In this document: one piece after another, positions 46,154 through 55,229 of the stretch
Layout: every line of letters begins with the position of its first letter
How positions within the stretch are numbered: the stretch's first letter is position 1
Assembly: GCF_019139815.1 (NCBI RefSeq)
Contig: NZ_CP077079.1
Span: 4,526,001 to 4,590,000, forward strand
Source: Pseudomonas asgharzadehiana
GTDB taxonomy: Bacteria; Pseudomonadota; Gammaproteobacteria; Pseudomonadales; Pseudomonadaceae
DNA length: 64,000 nt
Direction: 5' to 3'
Translations under genes and position numbers: made by a program
Notes under the pieces: model-generated
Told to the model about the DNA's origin: nothing
The model's input: the letters and a program-made list of their open reading frames with translations, nothing else
Databases searched by the model: none

Positions 46154-46963
46154 TCAGCTTGCGACCATCTCAGCCTTGAGCAGTGCCTCTCTGGCCTGCG
46201 CATCCGCCAGCCGATACAACTCGATATGCCCATCCCAGTGCTCGATCAGCGCCGTGCACGACTCCACCCAATCCCCACAGTTGAGGTAGTCCACCTCGCC
46301 CACTTTGCGGATCTCCGCATGGTGGATATGCCCGCACACCACGCCATGCAATTCGCGCTTGGTCACTTCGTGGGCGATGGCTTCTTCGAAATCGCTGATA
46401 AAACTCACGGCGGTTTTGACCTTGTGCTTCAAATACGCCGAGAGTGACCAATAGCCATAGCCGTACCGTGCGCGCCAATGGTTCAGCCAGCGGTTCAAGG
46501 TGAGGGTGAACTCGTAGGCCGAGTCGCCGAGAAACGCCAGCCAACGGTGATAACGGGTGATCACATCGAACTGATCGCCATGGATCACCAACAGATGACG
46601 GCCATCGGCAGTCACGTGCACCGCCTCATCGACCAATTGGATATTGCCCAGGATCAACTTGGAATAGCGGCGCAGGAACTCGTCATGGTTACCGGTGACG
46701 TAGATCACCTCGGTGCCGCGCTTGGCCATGGTCAGCAGGCGGCGGATGACGTTGGTGTGCGCTTGTGGCCAATACATGCCCCCGCGCATTTTCCAGCCGT
46801 CGATGATGTCACCCACCAAGTACACTTTGTCGGCGTGGTAGCCCTTGAGGAACTGCGACAAGTGTTCGGCCTGGCAATCCCGGGTGCCCAGGTGCACATC
46901 GGAAATCCACAAGGTACGTACGCGCTGTTTACGGCTGGGCTGGGTGAGCTCGGCACTGGTCAT
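46154..46963 (-). CDS. LpxH-like UDP-2,3-diacylglucosamine diphosphatase family protein
   Basis: A 269-residue calcineurin-type metallophosphoesterase. All metal motifs are present: LWISDVHLGTRD, YLVGDIIDGWKM, VTGNHDEF, VIHGDQFD and VVCGHIHHAEI. LpxH family members hydrolyse UDP-2,3-diacylglucosamine in lipid A synthesis, but this protein is longer than classical LpxH, and pseudomonads carry paralogues, so the substrate is uncertain. ATG 46963 has GAGGG six bases upstream. It is convergent with phhC. Confidence 0.85.
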   Translation of the reverse strand: MTSAELTQPSRKQRVRTLWISDVHLGTRDCQAEHLSQFLKGYHADKVYLVGDIIDGWKMRGGMYWPQAHTNVIRRLLTMAKRGTEVIYVTGNHDEFLRRYSKLILGNIQLVDEAVHVTADGRHLLVIHGDQFDVITRYHRWLAFLGDSAYEFTLTLNRWLNHWRARYGYGYWSLSAYLKHKVKTAVSFISDFEEAIAHEVTKRELHGVVCGHIHHAEIRKVGEVDYLNCGDWVESCTALIEHWDGHIELYRLADAQAREALLKAEMVAS

Positions 46964-47154
46964 GGGCATCCCTCGACGCTGTTTTGGCGAGCTTGCGCCC
47001 TGGCGATTAATAGCCCATGACAGCTGTGCGTCAGTCTGATGACAGCGACGAGCCTGTTCGCCCGGGTTTGGCCAAACGCGCTGCAACCCACAGACATCGG
47101 CATGACCAACCCATTAGACTGCGAGGCTGTTAGCTCGTCTGCTCAAGGATCGCA

Positions 47155-48039
47155 ATGACTCCCCGCTCAGCCCTCGGCGCCCTGCATATCGGCGCATTGA
47201 TGTTTGGCCTCACCGGCGTCTTCGGCAAGCTGGCGGCCGCCTCGCCGTCGATCATCGTATTTGGGCGCGCCCTGTTTGCCGTGCTGGCGCTGGCGGTATT
47301 CGCCCGATTTGCCAGCAACACCGCGTGGAAAACCCTGGAGCGGCGCGATTGGCGCCGCCTGTTGGTCAGCGGCGTGTTGCTGGCGGCACATTGGGTGACG
47401 TTCTTCATCGCGGTCAAGGTGGCCGGTGTGGCCGTCGCCACGCTGGGGTTCACGGCGTTCCCGGCGTTTACCGTGATCCTTGAGGGGCTGATTTTCCGCG
47501 AACGCATCCGCGCCAATGAAATCGTGCTGGTGGTACTGGTGAGCGTTGGGCTGGTGCTGGTCACCCCGGACTTCAACCTGGCCAGCGAAGCCACCGGTGG
47601 CTTGCTGTGGGGCATCGCCTCGGGGCTGCTGTTCTCCCTGCTTTCGCTGAACAATCGCGCCAGCTCCGGGCGTATACCGGCGGTGCAGGCGGCGTTGTGC
47701 CAGAACGTGGTGGTCGCGGTATGCCTGCTGCCCGTGGCCGCGCCGGGCCTGATGCAAGTAAGCGCGCTGGACTGGTTGTGGATCGGCCTGCTCGGCGTGT
47801 TCTGCACTGGCCTGGCCCACAGCCTGTTTGTGGCCAGCCTCGCGGTGATCAAGGCCCGTACCGCCTCGGTGGTGTTTGCCATGGAACCGGTCTACGGCAT
47901 CACGGCGGCCTGGCTGTTGTTCGCCGAAACGCCGACGCTGCGCATGCTGCTGGGCGGCGTGCTGATCATCGTCGCCATCGTGCTTTCGGGGCTGCTGGGC
48001 AGCGCCAGCCAGGCTAAACAACCGGCTGCAACGGCCTGA
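47155..48039 (+). CDS. DMT-superfamily (EamA) permease
   Basis: A 294-residue inner-membrane protein with ten predicted helices in two EamA repeats (about 5-135 and 150-285). Typical marks are FGRALFAVLALAVFARF, AHWVTFFIAVKVAGVAVATL and, in the second repeat, TASVVFAMEPVYGITAAWLL. Such proteins export metabolites or amino acids; the substrate cannot be read from the sequence. AAGGA precedes ATG 47155. It stands alone. Confidence 0.88.
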   Translation: MTPRSALGALHIGALMFGLTGVFGKLAAASPSIIVFGRALFAVLALAVFARFASNTAWKTLERRDWRRLLVSGVLLAAHWVTFFIAVKVAGVAVATLGFTAFPAFTVILEGLIFRERIRANEIVLVVLVSVGLVLVTPDFNLASEATGGLLWGIASGLLFSLLSLNNRASSGRIPAVQAALCQNVVVAVCLLPVAAPGLMQVSALDWLWIGLLGVFCTGLAHSLFVASLAVIKARTASVVFAMEPVYGITAAWLLFAETPTLRMLLGGVLIIVAIVLSGLLGSASQAKQPAATA

Positions 48040-48170
48040 TCTATACTTTAAACATCCGCAACAGTCTGTAGTCGTTCAACGGATAAAGACCGCTCGACGA
48101 CAGCCACGGCGTTTTCTGAAGTTGCTGCACGTGGGTGGTCATCCCTCAACGCGATGCAGGAGCTTTAACC

Positions 48171-48452
48171 ATGGAAATGCTCATCAGCTTGCTGGTTCAG
48201 GTGATCAGCGGCGCCGTCGGCGGTAACCTCGCCGGCATGACCAAACAAAGCCTGGGCACCGGGCTCAATACCACTCTCGGTGGCGTCGGCGGCCTGATCC
48301 TGGGCCAGGTTGTTTCGGCGCTGACCGGCACCTCCGGTGGCGAAGCACTGGATGTGGCGGCGGTCGGCAGCAATATTGTCGGCGGTGGCGTCGGCGGCCT
48401 GGTGCTCACCTGGGTGGTAGGCTTGATCAAAAGCAAGATGGCCGAGAAATAA
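48171..48452 (+). CDS. Small Gly-rich membrane protein, function unknown
   Basis: A 93-residue hydrophobic protein with two glycine-rich membrane segments (NTTLGGVGGLILGQVVSALT and NIVGGGVGGLVLTWVVGLI) and a basic end. AGGAGC lies upstream of ATG 48171, and a terminator follows, so it appears to be a real single-gene unit. The glycine-zipper composition suggests membrane insertion and self-association. I do not recognise the family. Confidence 0.75.
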   Translation: MEMLISLLVQVISGAVGGNLAGMTKQSLGTGLNTTLGGVGGLILGQVVSALTGTSGGEALDVAAVGSNIVGGGVGGLVLTWVVGLIKSKMAEK

Positions 48453-48466
48453 CGGCGCACCACCGG

Positions 48467-48495
48467 GTCACCGCCCAACAGCGGCGGTGACTTTT
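48467..48495 (+). terminator. Terminator after the Gly-rich protein gene
   Basis: GTCACCGCC and GGCGGTGAC pair perfectly around a 7-base loop and are followed by TTTT, 14 bases past the stop codon. It also abuts the 3' end of the convergent gene at 48494. Confidence 0.82.
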
Positions 48496-48781
48496 ACTGC
48501 GTACGGTCGTTGTGCCCCAGGTCGCGCTGCGGGTCGATCCGATCGCGCACGCGCTGCTTGAGCACCTTGGCTTCGGGGAAACCACCGTCCGCCTTGCGCT
48601 CCCAGATCTGCACGCCATCACAGGTGATGCGGAACGCCCCACCGCTGGCAGGCTCCAGCGACACCTTGGCCAGGTCATCGCTGAAAGTGCTCAACAGCTC
48701 CTGGGCCAGCCAGGCCGCACGCAACAGCCACTGACACTGGGTGCAATAGGTGATGACGATCTCGGGTTTGCTCGCGGACAT
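48494..48781 (-). CDS. SelT/SelW/SelH-family (Rdx) protein
   Basis: A 95-residue thioredoxin-like protein with an N-terminal CXXC (Cys13-Thr-Gln-Cys16 in ITYCTQCQWLLRA) and the family GGAFRITCDGVQIWERKADGGFPEAK region. In selenoprotein W relatives one Cys is selenocysteine; here both are Cys. A redox role is inferred, with no known substrate. It is divergent from the patatin gene. Confidence 0.9.
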   Translation of the reverse strand: MSASKPEIVITYCTQCQWLLRAAWLAQELLSTFSDDLAKVSLEPASGGAFRITCDGVQIWERKADGGFPEAKVLKQRVRDRIDPQRDLGHNDRTQ

Positions 48782-48864
48782 AATTCAGAAATTCCTGGCG
48801 TAACGAGGGATGAGGGTCAGGCGGCTATAATAGCGGCCTTTATCGCCCAGCCTCGAGATTCACG

Positions 48865-51054
48865 ATGCGCCGCCTGTTGCCCTACCTGTTTCTGTGCCTC
48901 ATCCCTCTGTTTGCCGATGCCGTCGAAGCCCCACGCCCTAAAATCGGCCTGGTGCTGTCTGGTGGCGCCGCCCGTGGGCTGGCGCATATCGGTGTGCTCA
49001 AGGCGCTGGAGGAACAAGGTATCCACATCGACGCCATCGCCGGCACCAGCATGGGCGCGGTGATCGGCGGGCTGTACGCCTCGGGCTACAAGATCGATGA
49101 GCTGGAAAAACTCGCGCTGAGTATCGACTGGCAGCAGGCCTTGTCCGATGCGCCGCCGCGCGAAGACGTGCCGTTTCGGCGCAAGCAGGACGACCGTGAT
49201 TTCCTGGTCAAGCAAAAGCTGAGCTTTCGTGATGACGGCAGCCTCGGCCTGCCGCTCGGAGTGATCCAGGGCCAGAACCTGGCGCTGCTGCTGGAAAGCA
49301 TGTTCGCCCACAGCAGCAACACGCGTAATTTCGACAAGCTGCCGATCCCCTTCCGCGCCGTGGCCACCGATATCACCACCGGCGAAAAGGTGGTGTTCAG
49401 CAAGGGCCACCTGCCCCAGGTAATCCGCGCCAGCATGTCGATCCCGGCGGTGTTCGCCCCGGTGGAGCTGGACGGCCGCCTGCTGGTGGATGGCGGCATG
49501 ACCGACAACATCCCCCTGGATGTGGCACGGGAGATGGGGGTCGATATCGCCATCGTCGTCGATATCGGCACCCCGCTGCGCTCGCGCAAACAACTGGCAA
49601 CGGTGGTGGACGTGCTCAACCAGTCCATTACCCTGATGACCCGGCGCAATTCCGAAGAGCAGCTCAAGGCGCTGAACCCCAAGGACGTGCTGATCCAGCC
49701 GCCCCTGGCCGCCTATGGCGTGACCGACTTCGGCCGCGCCAAAGACATGATCGACGCCGGCTACCGTGCCACCCGCGCCCTGGACTTGCGCCTGGCCCAC
49801 TTGCGCCCCGCCGAACCCATCGACCCCACACTGGTGGCCGCGCGTACACCGGGCGAACGCACCCCGGTGATCACTGCAATCAAGCTGGAGAACGACTCGA
49901 AAGTCAGCGACGACGTGATCCGCTACTACATCCGTCAACCGCTGGGTGAACCGCTGAACCTCGGCCGTTTGCAAACCGACATGGGCACCCTGTATGGCCT
50001 GGACTACTTCGATCAGGTGCAATACCGCGTCGTGAAAAAAGGCCAGGACAATACGCTGGTCATCAGCGCACGCGGCAAACGCAGCGGCACCGATTACCTG
50101 CGCCTGGGCTTGAACCTGTCGGACGACATGCGCGGCGACAGCGCCTTCAACCTCGGCGCCAGCTACCGCATCAATGGCATCAACCGCCTCGGCGCCGAAT
50201 GGCTGACGCGCGTGCAGATCGGTGATCGGCAAGAACTGTACAGCGAGTTCTACCAACCGATGGACGCCGGTTCACGCTACTTTATCGCGCCCTATCTCAG
50301 CGCCCAGGCGCAGAACGTCGAGTTGATCCTGGACAACGACCCCATCTCCGAATACCGCCTGGAACGCTATGGTTTCGGTTTGAACGTGGGGCGCCAGATC
50401 GGCAACAGCGGCGAGATCCGCTTCGGCGTCGGCGAGGCCTGGGGCAAAGCCGATGTGCGCATTGGCGACCGCGACCTACCGAGTTTGAGCTTCAACGAGG
50501 GTTTCTATGAGTTGAAGTATTCCTTCGACTCCCTGGACAACGTGTACTTCCCGCACACCGGCGAGGACATTGGCCTGGCCTTCCGTGAGTTCGAGCCCGG
50601 CCTGGGCTCGGACCAGCGTTACCGGCAGTGGGAATTCAAGCTCGACAAAGCCATGAGCCACGGCCCGGACACGTTGGTGCTGGGCGGTCGCTACGGGCGC
50701 ACCCTGGATGATTCGGACGTGGTGATTTCCAGCTTCCTGCTGGGCGGTGCGCGGCAATTGTCGGGCTTTCGCCAGGATGCGATTTCAGGGCAGAACATCA
50801 GCCTGATGCGCGCGGTGTACTACCGCCGGCTGACGCCGCGTTCGTACCTGCCGCTGGATTTCCCGCTGTACCTCGGCGCGTCGCTGGAACGCGGTCGGGC
50901 GTGGAACAACGACAATGAATTCGATAGCGGTTATATCAACGCCGCGAGTATTTTCCTGGGGTTTGATACACCGCTGGGGCCGCTGAATTTCAGCTATGGC
51001 TTCAATGATGATAATCAGAAGGCGGTGTACCTGAACCTCGGGCAGACGTTCTAG
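48865..51054 (+). CDS. plpD: PlpD-type patatin phospholipase autotransporter (type Vd)
   Basis: A 729-residue protein joining a secreted lipase to its own outer-membrane channel. After a signal peptide (1-21) comes a patatin domain: oxyanion loop LSGGAARGLAHIG, nucleophile Ser62 in AGTSMGAV and catalytic Asp209 in LLVDGGMTDN. A POTRA-like segment follows (about 330-395), then a 16-strand BamA/Omp85-type barrel to the terminal Phe (LNLGQTF). This order defines the PlpD family, whose P. aeruginosa member is a secreted phospholipase A1. A TATAAT at 48826-48831 is a likely -10 box. It is divergent from the SelT/W-like gene. Confidence 0.9.
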   Translation: MRRLLPYLFLCLIPLFADAVEAPRPKIGLVLSGGAARGLAHIGVLKALEEQGIHIDAIAGTSMGAVIGGLYASGYKIDELEKLALSIDWQQALSDAPPREDVPFRRKQDDRDFLVKQKLSFRDDGSLGLPLGVIQGQNLALLLESMFAHSSNTRNFDKLPIPFRAVATDITTGEKVVFSKGHLPQVIRASMSIPAVFAPVELDGRLLVDGGMTDNIPLDVAREMGVDIAIVVDIGTPLRSRKQLATVVDVLNQSITLMTRRNSEEQLKALNPKDVLIQPPLAAYGVTDFGRAKDMIDAGYRATRALDLRLAHLRPAEPIDPTLVAARTPGERTPVITAIKLENDSKVSDDVIRYYIRQPLGEPLNLGRLQTDMGTLYGLDYFDQVQYRVVKKGQDNTLVISARGKRSGTDYLRLGLNLSDDMRGDSAFNLGASYRINGINRLGAEWLTRVQIGDRQELYSEFYQPMDAGSRYFIAPYLSAQAQNVELILDNDPISEYRLERYGFGLNVGRQIGNSGEIRFGVGEAWGKADVRIGDRDLPSLSFNEGFYELKYSFDSLDNVYFPHTGEDIGLAFREFEPGLGSDQRYRQWEFKLDKAMSHGPDTLVLGGRYGRTLDDSDVVISSFLLGGARQLSGFRQDAISGQNISLMRAVYYRRLTPRSYLPLDFPLYLGASLERGRAWNNDNEFDSGYINAASIFLGFDTPLGPLNFSYGFNDDNQKAVYLNLGQTF

Positions 51055-51163
51055 AGCCCTACGCAAATCAAATGTGTGGGGGGGGTGGTGATGAGCGGGA
51101 CTTAATGAGGTGAGCGGGCCCGCTCACCACAACAAGTCCGGCCGGCATACATCAGCGTTCAGG

Positions 51164-51598
51164 TCAGGACTTTTCCAGATTCGCCAGGATGTGCCCATGC
51201 ACGCGCATGCACACGCGCAGATCCGCCTCGTCCACGCCCACAAAGAGCTCGTGGCGCAAAGCGGTGGCAATGGTTTCAATCTGCTCGATCAACGGCCGGG
51301 CGGTGTCACACAGCAGGATGCGTTTGGCGCGACGGTCTTCCACCACGGCCTGGCGTTGCACCAGGCCTTGGCCTTCGAGGCTGTCGAGCAAACGGGCCAG
51401 GGTCGGCCCTTCTACACCGACGCTTTGCGCCAGCTCACGCTGTGTCGGTGCTTCTTCGAAACGGGCCAGGTGCAACAGCACCAGCCAGCGCGCCTGGGAC
51501 AAACCCAGCCCCGCCAAACGGCGGTCCAGCTCAGCGCGCCAACCTCGGGACATTTGCGCCAGCTGCATGCCAAAACGGTGTTGATCGGTTAACGGCAT
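51164..51598 (-). CDS. MarR/SlyA-family transcriptional regulator
   Basis: A 144-residue winged-helix regulator: helix-turn-helix TQRELAQSVGVEGPTLARLLDSL at about 52-74 and the wing with VEDRRAKRILL, the Asp/Arg pattern of MarR proteins. It resembles SlyA in size and in the N-terminal segment LSQARWLVLLHLARFEEAP. No divergent efflux or enzyme gene is next to it, so the target is unknown. The region 51055-51163 contains only a fragment of REP-like sequence (CAAATGTGTGGGG). Confidence 0.88.
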   Translation of the reverse strand: MPLTDQHRFGMQLAQMSRGWRAELDRRLAGLGLSQARWLVLLHLARFEEAPTQRELAQSVGVEGPTLARLLDSLEGQGLVQRQAVVEDRRAKRILLCDTARPLIEQIETIATALRHELFVGVDEADLRVCMRVHGHILANLEKS

Positions 51599-51719
51599 AA
51601 AAAACTCATGATTTAGACTAAAAACAAATTGTGGCTAATTATTAGTCAGCTAAGCATGCGCCATGCCCGTAGGCAAGAGTCGCTATGTACTGATTCGTTA
51701 CATTGTCGTAATTGGCACA

Positions 51720-53846
51720 CTAAATTTCGAATTCAGACTGCAAAGCGGCCCGCACGCAGTACAACACACCGTCTGGAACGCGCCCTGAAAACAGCGGCGC
51801 GATCTCGGCCACCGGTGGCAGTTCGCCCTCGCCATCAAGAAACGCGTCCTGGATCTCGCCGAGCAAATCTTCCGGCAAATCAAGCGCCTGCTCCAGCGAC
51901 AGCTGTTGTTTGCCGATGGCTTCGGCCAGCAAGGTGTAGACGTTCTTTTCCGAGCATTGCAACTGGCCGGCGATCTGGATCGGCGTCATGCCGGCACGTG
52001 CCAGGCTGATCAGCTCGTGGCGAATATCCGCGATTTCCTTCGGCGCTTCGGCCTGGCCGCCGAGCACTTCGAGGAACGCCTGGCCGTAGCGCTCAAGCTT
52101 GCGCGCCCCCACACCACTGACCCGCCCCATTTGCGCCATCGTGGTCGGCTGCTCGCGCAGCATCTCCAGCAAGGTGGAGTCGGGGAAAATAACGTAAGGC
52201 GGCACGCTGTGTTCCTGCGCCAGTTTGCGTCGAAGGGTACGCAGGGCTTCCCACTGTTCGCGTTCCTCCAAGCGCACCAACTGGCTGGCCTGGCTGGTGC
52301 TGCTCTTGGCCGTGGTCTGCGGCTTGAGGTCGCGGCGCAGCTCCAGGCTCACCTCGCCCTTGAGCAGCGGCCGGCAACTGTCGTTCAGGCGCAGGCCGCC
52401 ATAGCCCTCAATGTCGATGTCCACCAGGCCGCGCGCGACCATCTGCCGGAACAGCGAACGCCACTCACCTTCGGCGCGGGCCTTGCCGACCCCATAGACC
52501 GACAGCTTTTCGTGACCGAAGCTGCGCACCTTTTCGTTGTCCTTGCCCAGCAGTACATCCACCAGATGCCCCACGCCATAACGCTGGCCGGTGCGATAGA
52601 TCGTGGACAAGGCCTGACGCGCAGGCTCAGTGGCGTCCCAGGTCTGCACGCCGTCCATGCAGTTATCGCAGTGGCCACACGGCTGTGGCATGTCTTCGTC
52701 GAAGTACGCCAGCAAGGTCTGGCGCCGGCAGCGGGTCTCTTCACACAGGGAGAGCATGGCGTCGAGCTTGTGCTGCTCCAGTCGCTTGTGGCGTTCGTCG
52801 CCTTCGGAGTTCTGCAACATCTGCTTGAGCATCACCACGTCTTGCAGGCCGTAGACCATCCAGGCATCCGCCGGCAGGCCATCACGGCCGGCACGACCGG
52901 TTTCCTGGTAGTACGCCTCAAGGGACTTGGGAAGGTCCATATGAGCCACGAAACGTACGTTGGATTTGTCGATACCCATGCCGAACGCGATGGTGGCCAC
53001 CATGATCAGGCCTTCCTCGTTAAGGAAGCGCTTCTGGTGCGCAGAGCGCGTTTCATTCGGCAACCCTGCGTGGTACGGCAGTGCCGGGTAGCCCTGCTCG
53101 CAGAGGAACGCGGCCACTTCGTCGACCTTCTTGCGCGACAGGCAATAAACGATGCCCGCATCGCTGCGCCGTTCGGAGAGGAACGCCAGCAACTGCTTGC
53201 GCGGCTGCTCCTTGGGCACAATGCGGTAGAAGATATTCGGACGGTCGAAGCTCGACAGGAAACGCTCGGCATTCTGCAGGTGCAGGCGCTCGACGATTTC
53301 TTCGCGGGTGCGCTTGTCGGCAGTGGCGGTCAGGGCGATACGCGGCACATCGGGGAACAGTTCGGCCAACTGACCCAGTTGCAGGTATTCGCGACGGAAA
53401 TCGTGGCCCCACTGCGAGACGCAGTGCGCTTCATCGATGGCGAACAAGGCGATTTCCAGGCTTTGCAAAAAGGCCAGCATGCGCGGCTGCACCAGGCGCT
53501 CAGGGGCCAGGTACAGCATTTTCACTTCGCCACGCTTGATGCGCGCAGCCAGATCGCGCTGCTGCTCGGCGCTGAGGGTGGAGTTCAAGGACGCAGCCGC
53601 GACGCCGAGTTCTTCCAGGGTAGCGACCTGATCGTCCATCAACGCGATCAACGGCGACACCACCACGGCCAACCCATTGCGCAGCAAGGCCGGCACCTGG
53701 AAGCACAAGGATTTGCCGCCGCCGGTAGGCATCAATACCAGGGCGTCTCCACCACTGGCCACGCGCTCAATGATCGCACCCTGGCGGCCACGAAAACTGT
53801 CGTAGCCGAAGATGTCCTTGAGGACGCGTTGAGCCTGCTCGAGCAT
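51720..53846 (-). CDS. recQ: RecQ, ATP-dependent DNA helicase
   Basis: A 3'-5' helicase used in recombination repair. The 708-residue protein has motif 0 ([15 protein letters not shown]), Walker [16 protein letters not shown], the DEAH box [16 protein letters not shown], the RecQ-Ct zinc-binding cysteines ([10 protein letters not shown] to CGHCDNC), winged helix, and one HRDC domain (about 520-595). It is longer than E. coli RecQ because of about 100 C-terminal residues with an HTH-like pattern ([20 protein letters not shown]). ATG 53846 has GGAG seven bases upstream. The 277 bases up to the next gene (53847-54123) hold no feature I can name. Confidence 0.96.
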   Translation of the reverse strand: MLEQAQRVLKDIFGYDSFRGRQGAIIERVASGGDALVLMPTGGGKSLCFQVPALLRNGLAVVVSPLIALMDDQVATLEELGVAAASLNSTLSAEQQRDLAARIKRGEVKMLYLAPERLVQPRMLAFLQSLEIALFAIDEAHCVSQWGHDFRREYLQLGQLAELFPDVPRIALTATADKRTREEIVERLHLQNAERFLSSFDRPNIFYRIVPKEQPRKQLLAFLSERRSDAGIVYCLSRKKVDEVAAFLCEQGYPALPYHAGLPNETRSAHQKRFLNEEGLIMVATIAFGMGIDKSNVRFVAHMDLPKSLEAYYQETGRAGRDGLPADAWMVYGLQDVVMLKQMLQNSEGDERHKRLEQHKLDAMLSLCEETRCRRQTLLAYFDEDMPQPCGHCDNCMDGVQTWDATEPARQALSTIYRTGQRYGVGHLVDVLLGKDNEKVRSFGHEKLSVYGVGKARAEGEWRSLFRQMVARGLVDIDIEGYGGLRLNDSCRPLLKGEVSLELRRDLKPQTTAKSSTSQASQLVRLEEREQWEALRTLRRKLAQEHSVPPYVIFPDSTLLEMLREQPTTMAQMGRVSGVGARKLERYGQAFLEVLGGQAEAPKEIADIRHELISLARAGMTPIQIAGQLQCSEKNVYTLLAEAIGKQQLSLEQALDLPEDLLGEIQDAFLDGEGELPPVAEIAPLFSGRVPDGVLYCVRAALQSEFEI

Positions 53847-54123
53847 GTAAAACTCCAAAAATAGTCCCGAAAACCCTCTGTACAGGCTGGCCGAAAAAAT
53901 ACGGCTTTACGGGAAATAATCCGTAAGCGAAGTTTTCGCGGACTGGCGCCTAACCTGTAAGGGCATCACAAAACGCGGCAGTATACCCGAGCGTCATCCA
54001 CCGAAGGGCACCACTGACGAATTGCAGCCCGTCTCTAAAACCTGGCAAATCTGCATGGCGACTGGCTTGGGCGCGCAAGAACGCCTAGAATTCAGCATCG
54101 TTTATTCCCAAGGTAGTCCTTCA

Positions 54124-54711
54124 ATGTCCTTCGCTGAGCAACTAACCCGCCTGCAAGCCTTCCTCGACGCCGATGAGCTGCATGACGAGGCGCTGGACTA
54201 TGTGGCCGCCCACGGCTACCTGACCGCCCTGTCGATCTGCGCCGAAGAAGTGCCTGATCGTGAATGGATCGACGCACTGTTCGCCGAAGAGCCGCATTAC
54301 GCCAACGACGCCCAGCGCGAAGAAATCGAAGCCACCCTGCTCGCCCTCAAGGCCCACATCGGTCGTCAACTGGCCTCCGACGAGGAGTTCGAGCTGCCAT
54401 GCGAGCTGGACCTGGGTGAAGACCCGGATGACTCCGACCTGCGCGGCTGGTGCATCGGTTTCATGGAAGGCGTGTTCCTGCGCGAAGCCGCCTGGTTCGA
54501 AACCGCCGAGGAAGAAGTCAGCGAAATGCTCCTGCCGATCATGGTCGGTTCGGGCCTGTTCGACGACCAGCCGGAATTCGCCGACATCGCCAGCGATGCC
54601 AACCTGATGGACGACATGATCGTCCAGATCCCGGAAGCCCTGACCGCGCTGTACCTGCTGTGCAACGCGCCTGACGAAAAACCGGCGATCCTCAAGCCTC
54701 GTCACCACTGA
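54124..54711 (+). CDS. YecA/UPF0149-family protein
   Basis: A 195-residue acidic protein of the UPF0149 family: paired helical hairpins with LCNAP-type end and the central signature LRGWCIGFMEGVFLREAAWF. No metal-binding SEC-C tail is present, in contrast to E. coli YecA. ATG 54124 follows AAGG; the frame is open 34 codons earlier without similarity. The function is unknown. It is followed closely by the ybaN-like gene. Confidence 0.85.
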   Translation: MSFAEQLTRLQAFLDADELHDEALDYVAAHGYLTALSICAEEVPDREWIDALFAEEPHYANDAQREEIEATLLALKAHIGRQLASDEEFELPCELDLGEDPDDSDLRGWCIGFMEGVFLREAAWFETAEEEVSEMLLPIMVGSGLFDDQPEFADIASDANLMDDMIVQIPEALTALYLLCNAPDEKPAILKPRHH

Positions 54712-54731
54712 GTCGCTTGCCCGTGACACCC

Positions 54732-55115
54732 ATGGGCAACCGCTCGCTGCTCCTGCGTTACGCACTGCTGGCCATCGGCTGGTTGAGCGTTGCGCTGGGA
54801 GTGATCGGCATTTTCCTCCCGGTGCTGCCGACGACGCCCTTCCTCCTGCTCGCTGCCGCCTGCTTTGCTCGAAGCTCACCGCGCTTCTACCAGTGGCTGG
54901 TCGAACACCCACGCCTGGGCCCCTGGATCCGTGACTATTTGGAGGGCAACGGCATCCCGCTCAAGGGCAAGGTCTACGCCATCGGCCTGATGTGGCTGAG
55001 TATCGGCCTCTCCTGCTACCTGGTGCCGCTGCCGTGGGCACGTGGGTTCATGCTGACCAGTGCCGTGCTGGTGACTGTCTACATCCTGCGCCAGAAAACC
55101 CTGCCGCCTCGATAG
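54732..55115 (+). CDS. YbaN/DUF454-family membrane protein
   Basis: A 127-residue inner-membrane protein with about three helices and the DUF454 signature FLPVLPTTPFLLLAAACFARSSPR, then HPRLGPWIRDYLEGNGIPLKGK. Its role is unknown. I take ATG 54732; GTG 54723 is also possible, and neither has an obvious ribosome binding site, which suggests coupling to the gene that ends 20 bases upstream. Confidence 0.88.
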   Translation: MGNRSLLLRYALLAIGWLSVALGVIGIFLPVLPTTPFLLLAAACFARSSPRFYQWLVEHPRLGPWIRDYLEGNGIPLKGKVYAIGLMWLSIGLSCYLVPLPWARGFMLTSAVLVTVYILRQKTLPPR

Positions 55116-55229
55116 GCCGCGACATCACGTCGCGCTCAGACCATGGTCGACACTGACTAACCCCAAGCATCATGCGAGACTGTCCAACCGGGCCTGGAAT
55201 GCCCGGGCGTTCTTGTGCTCGGAGTTACC

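Noticed and set aside
48817..50256. Minus-strand open frame of 479 codons opposite the patatin gene
   Set aside because: It is the mirror of a gene with clear catalytic motifs; its protein is low in complexity (Val/Ala/Gln/His-rich) and without any recognisable motif.
51906..53864. Plus-strand open frame of 652 codons opposite recQ
   Set aside because: recQ has all helicase motifs in order on the other strand; this frame is a compositional shadow.
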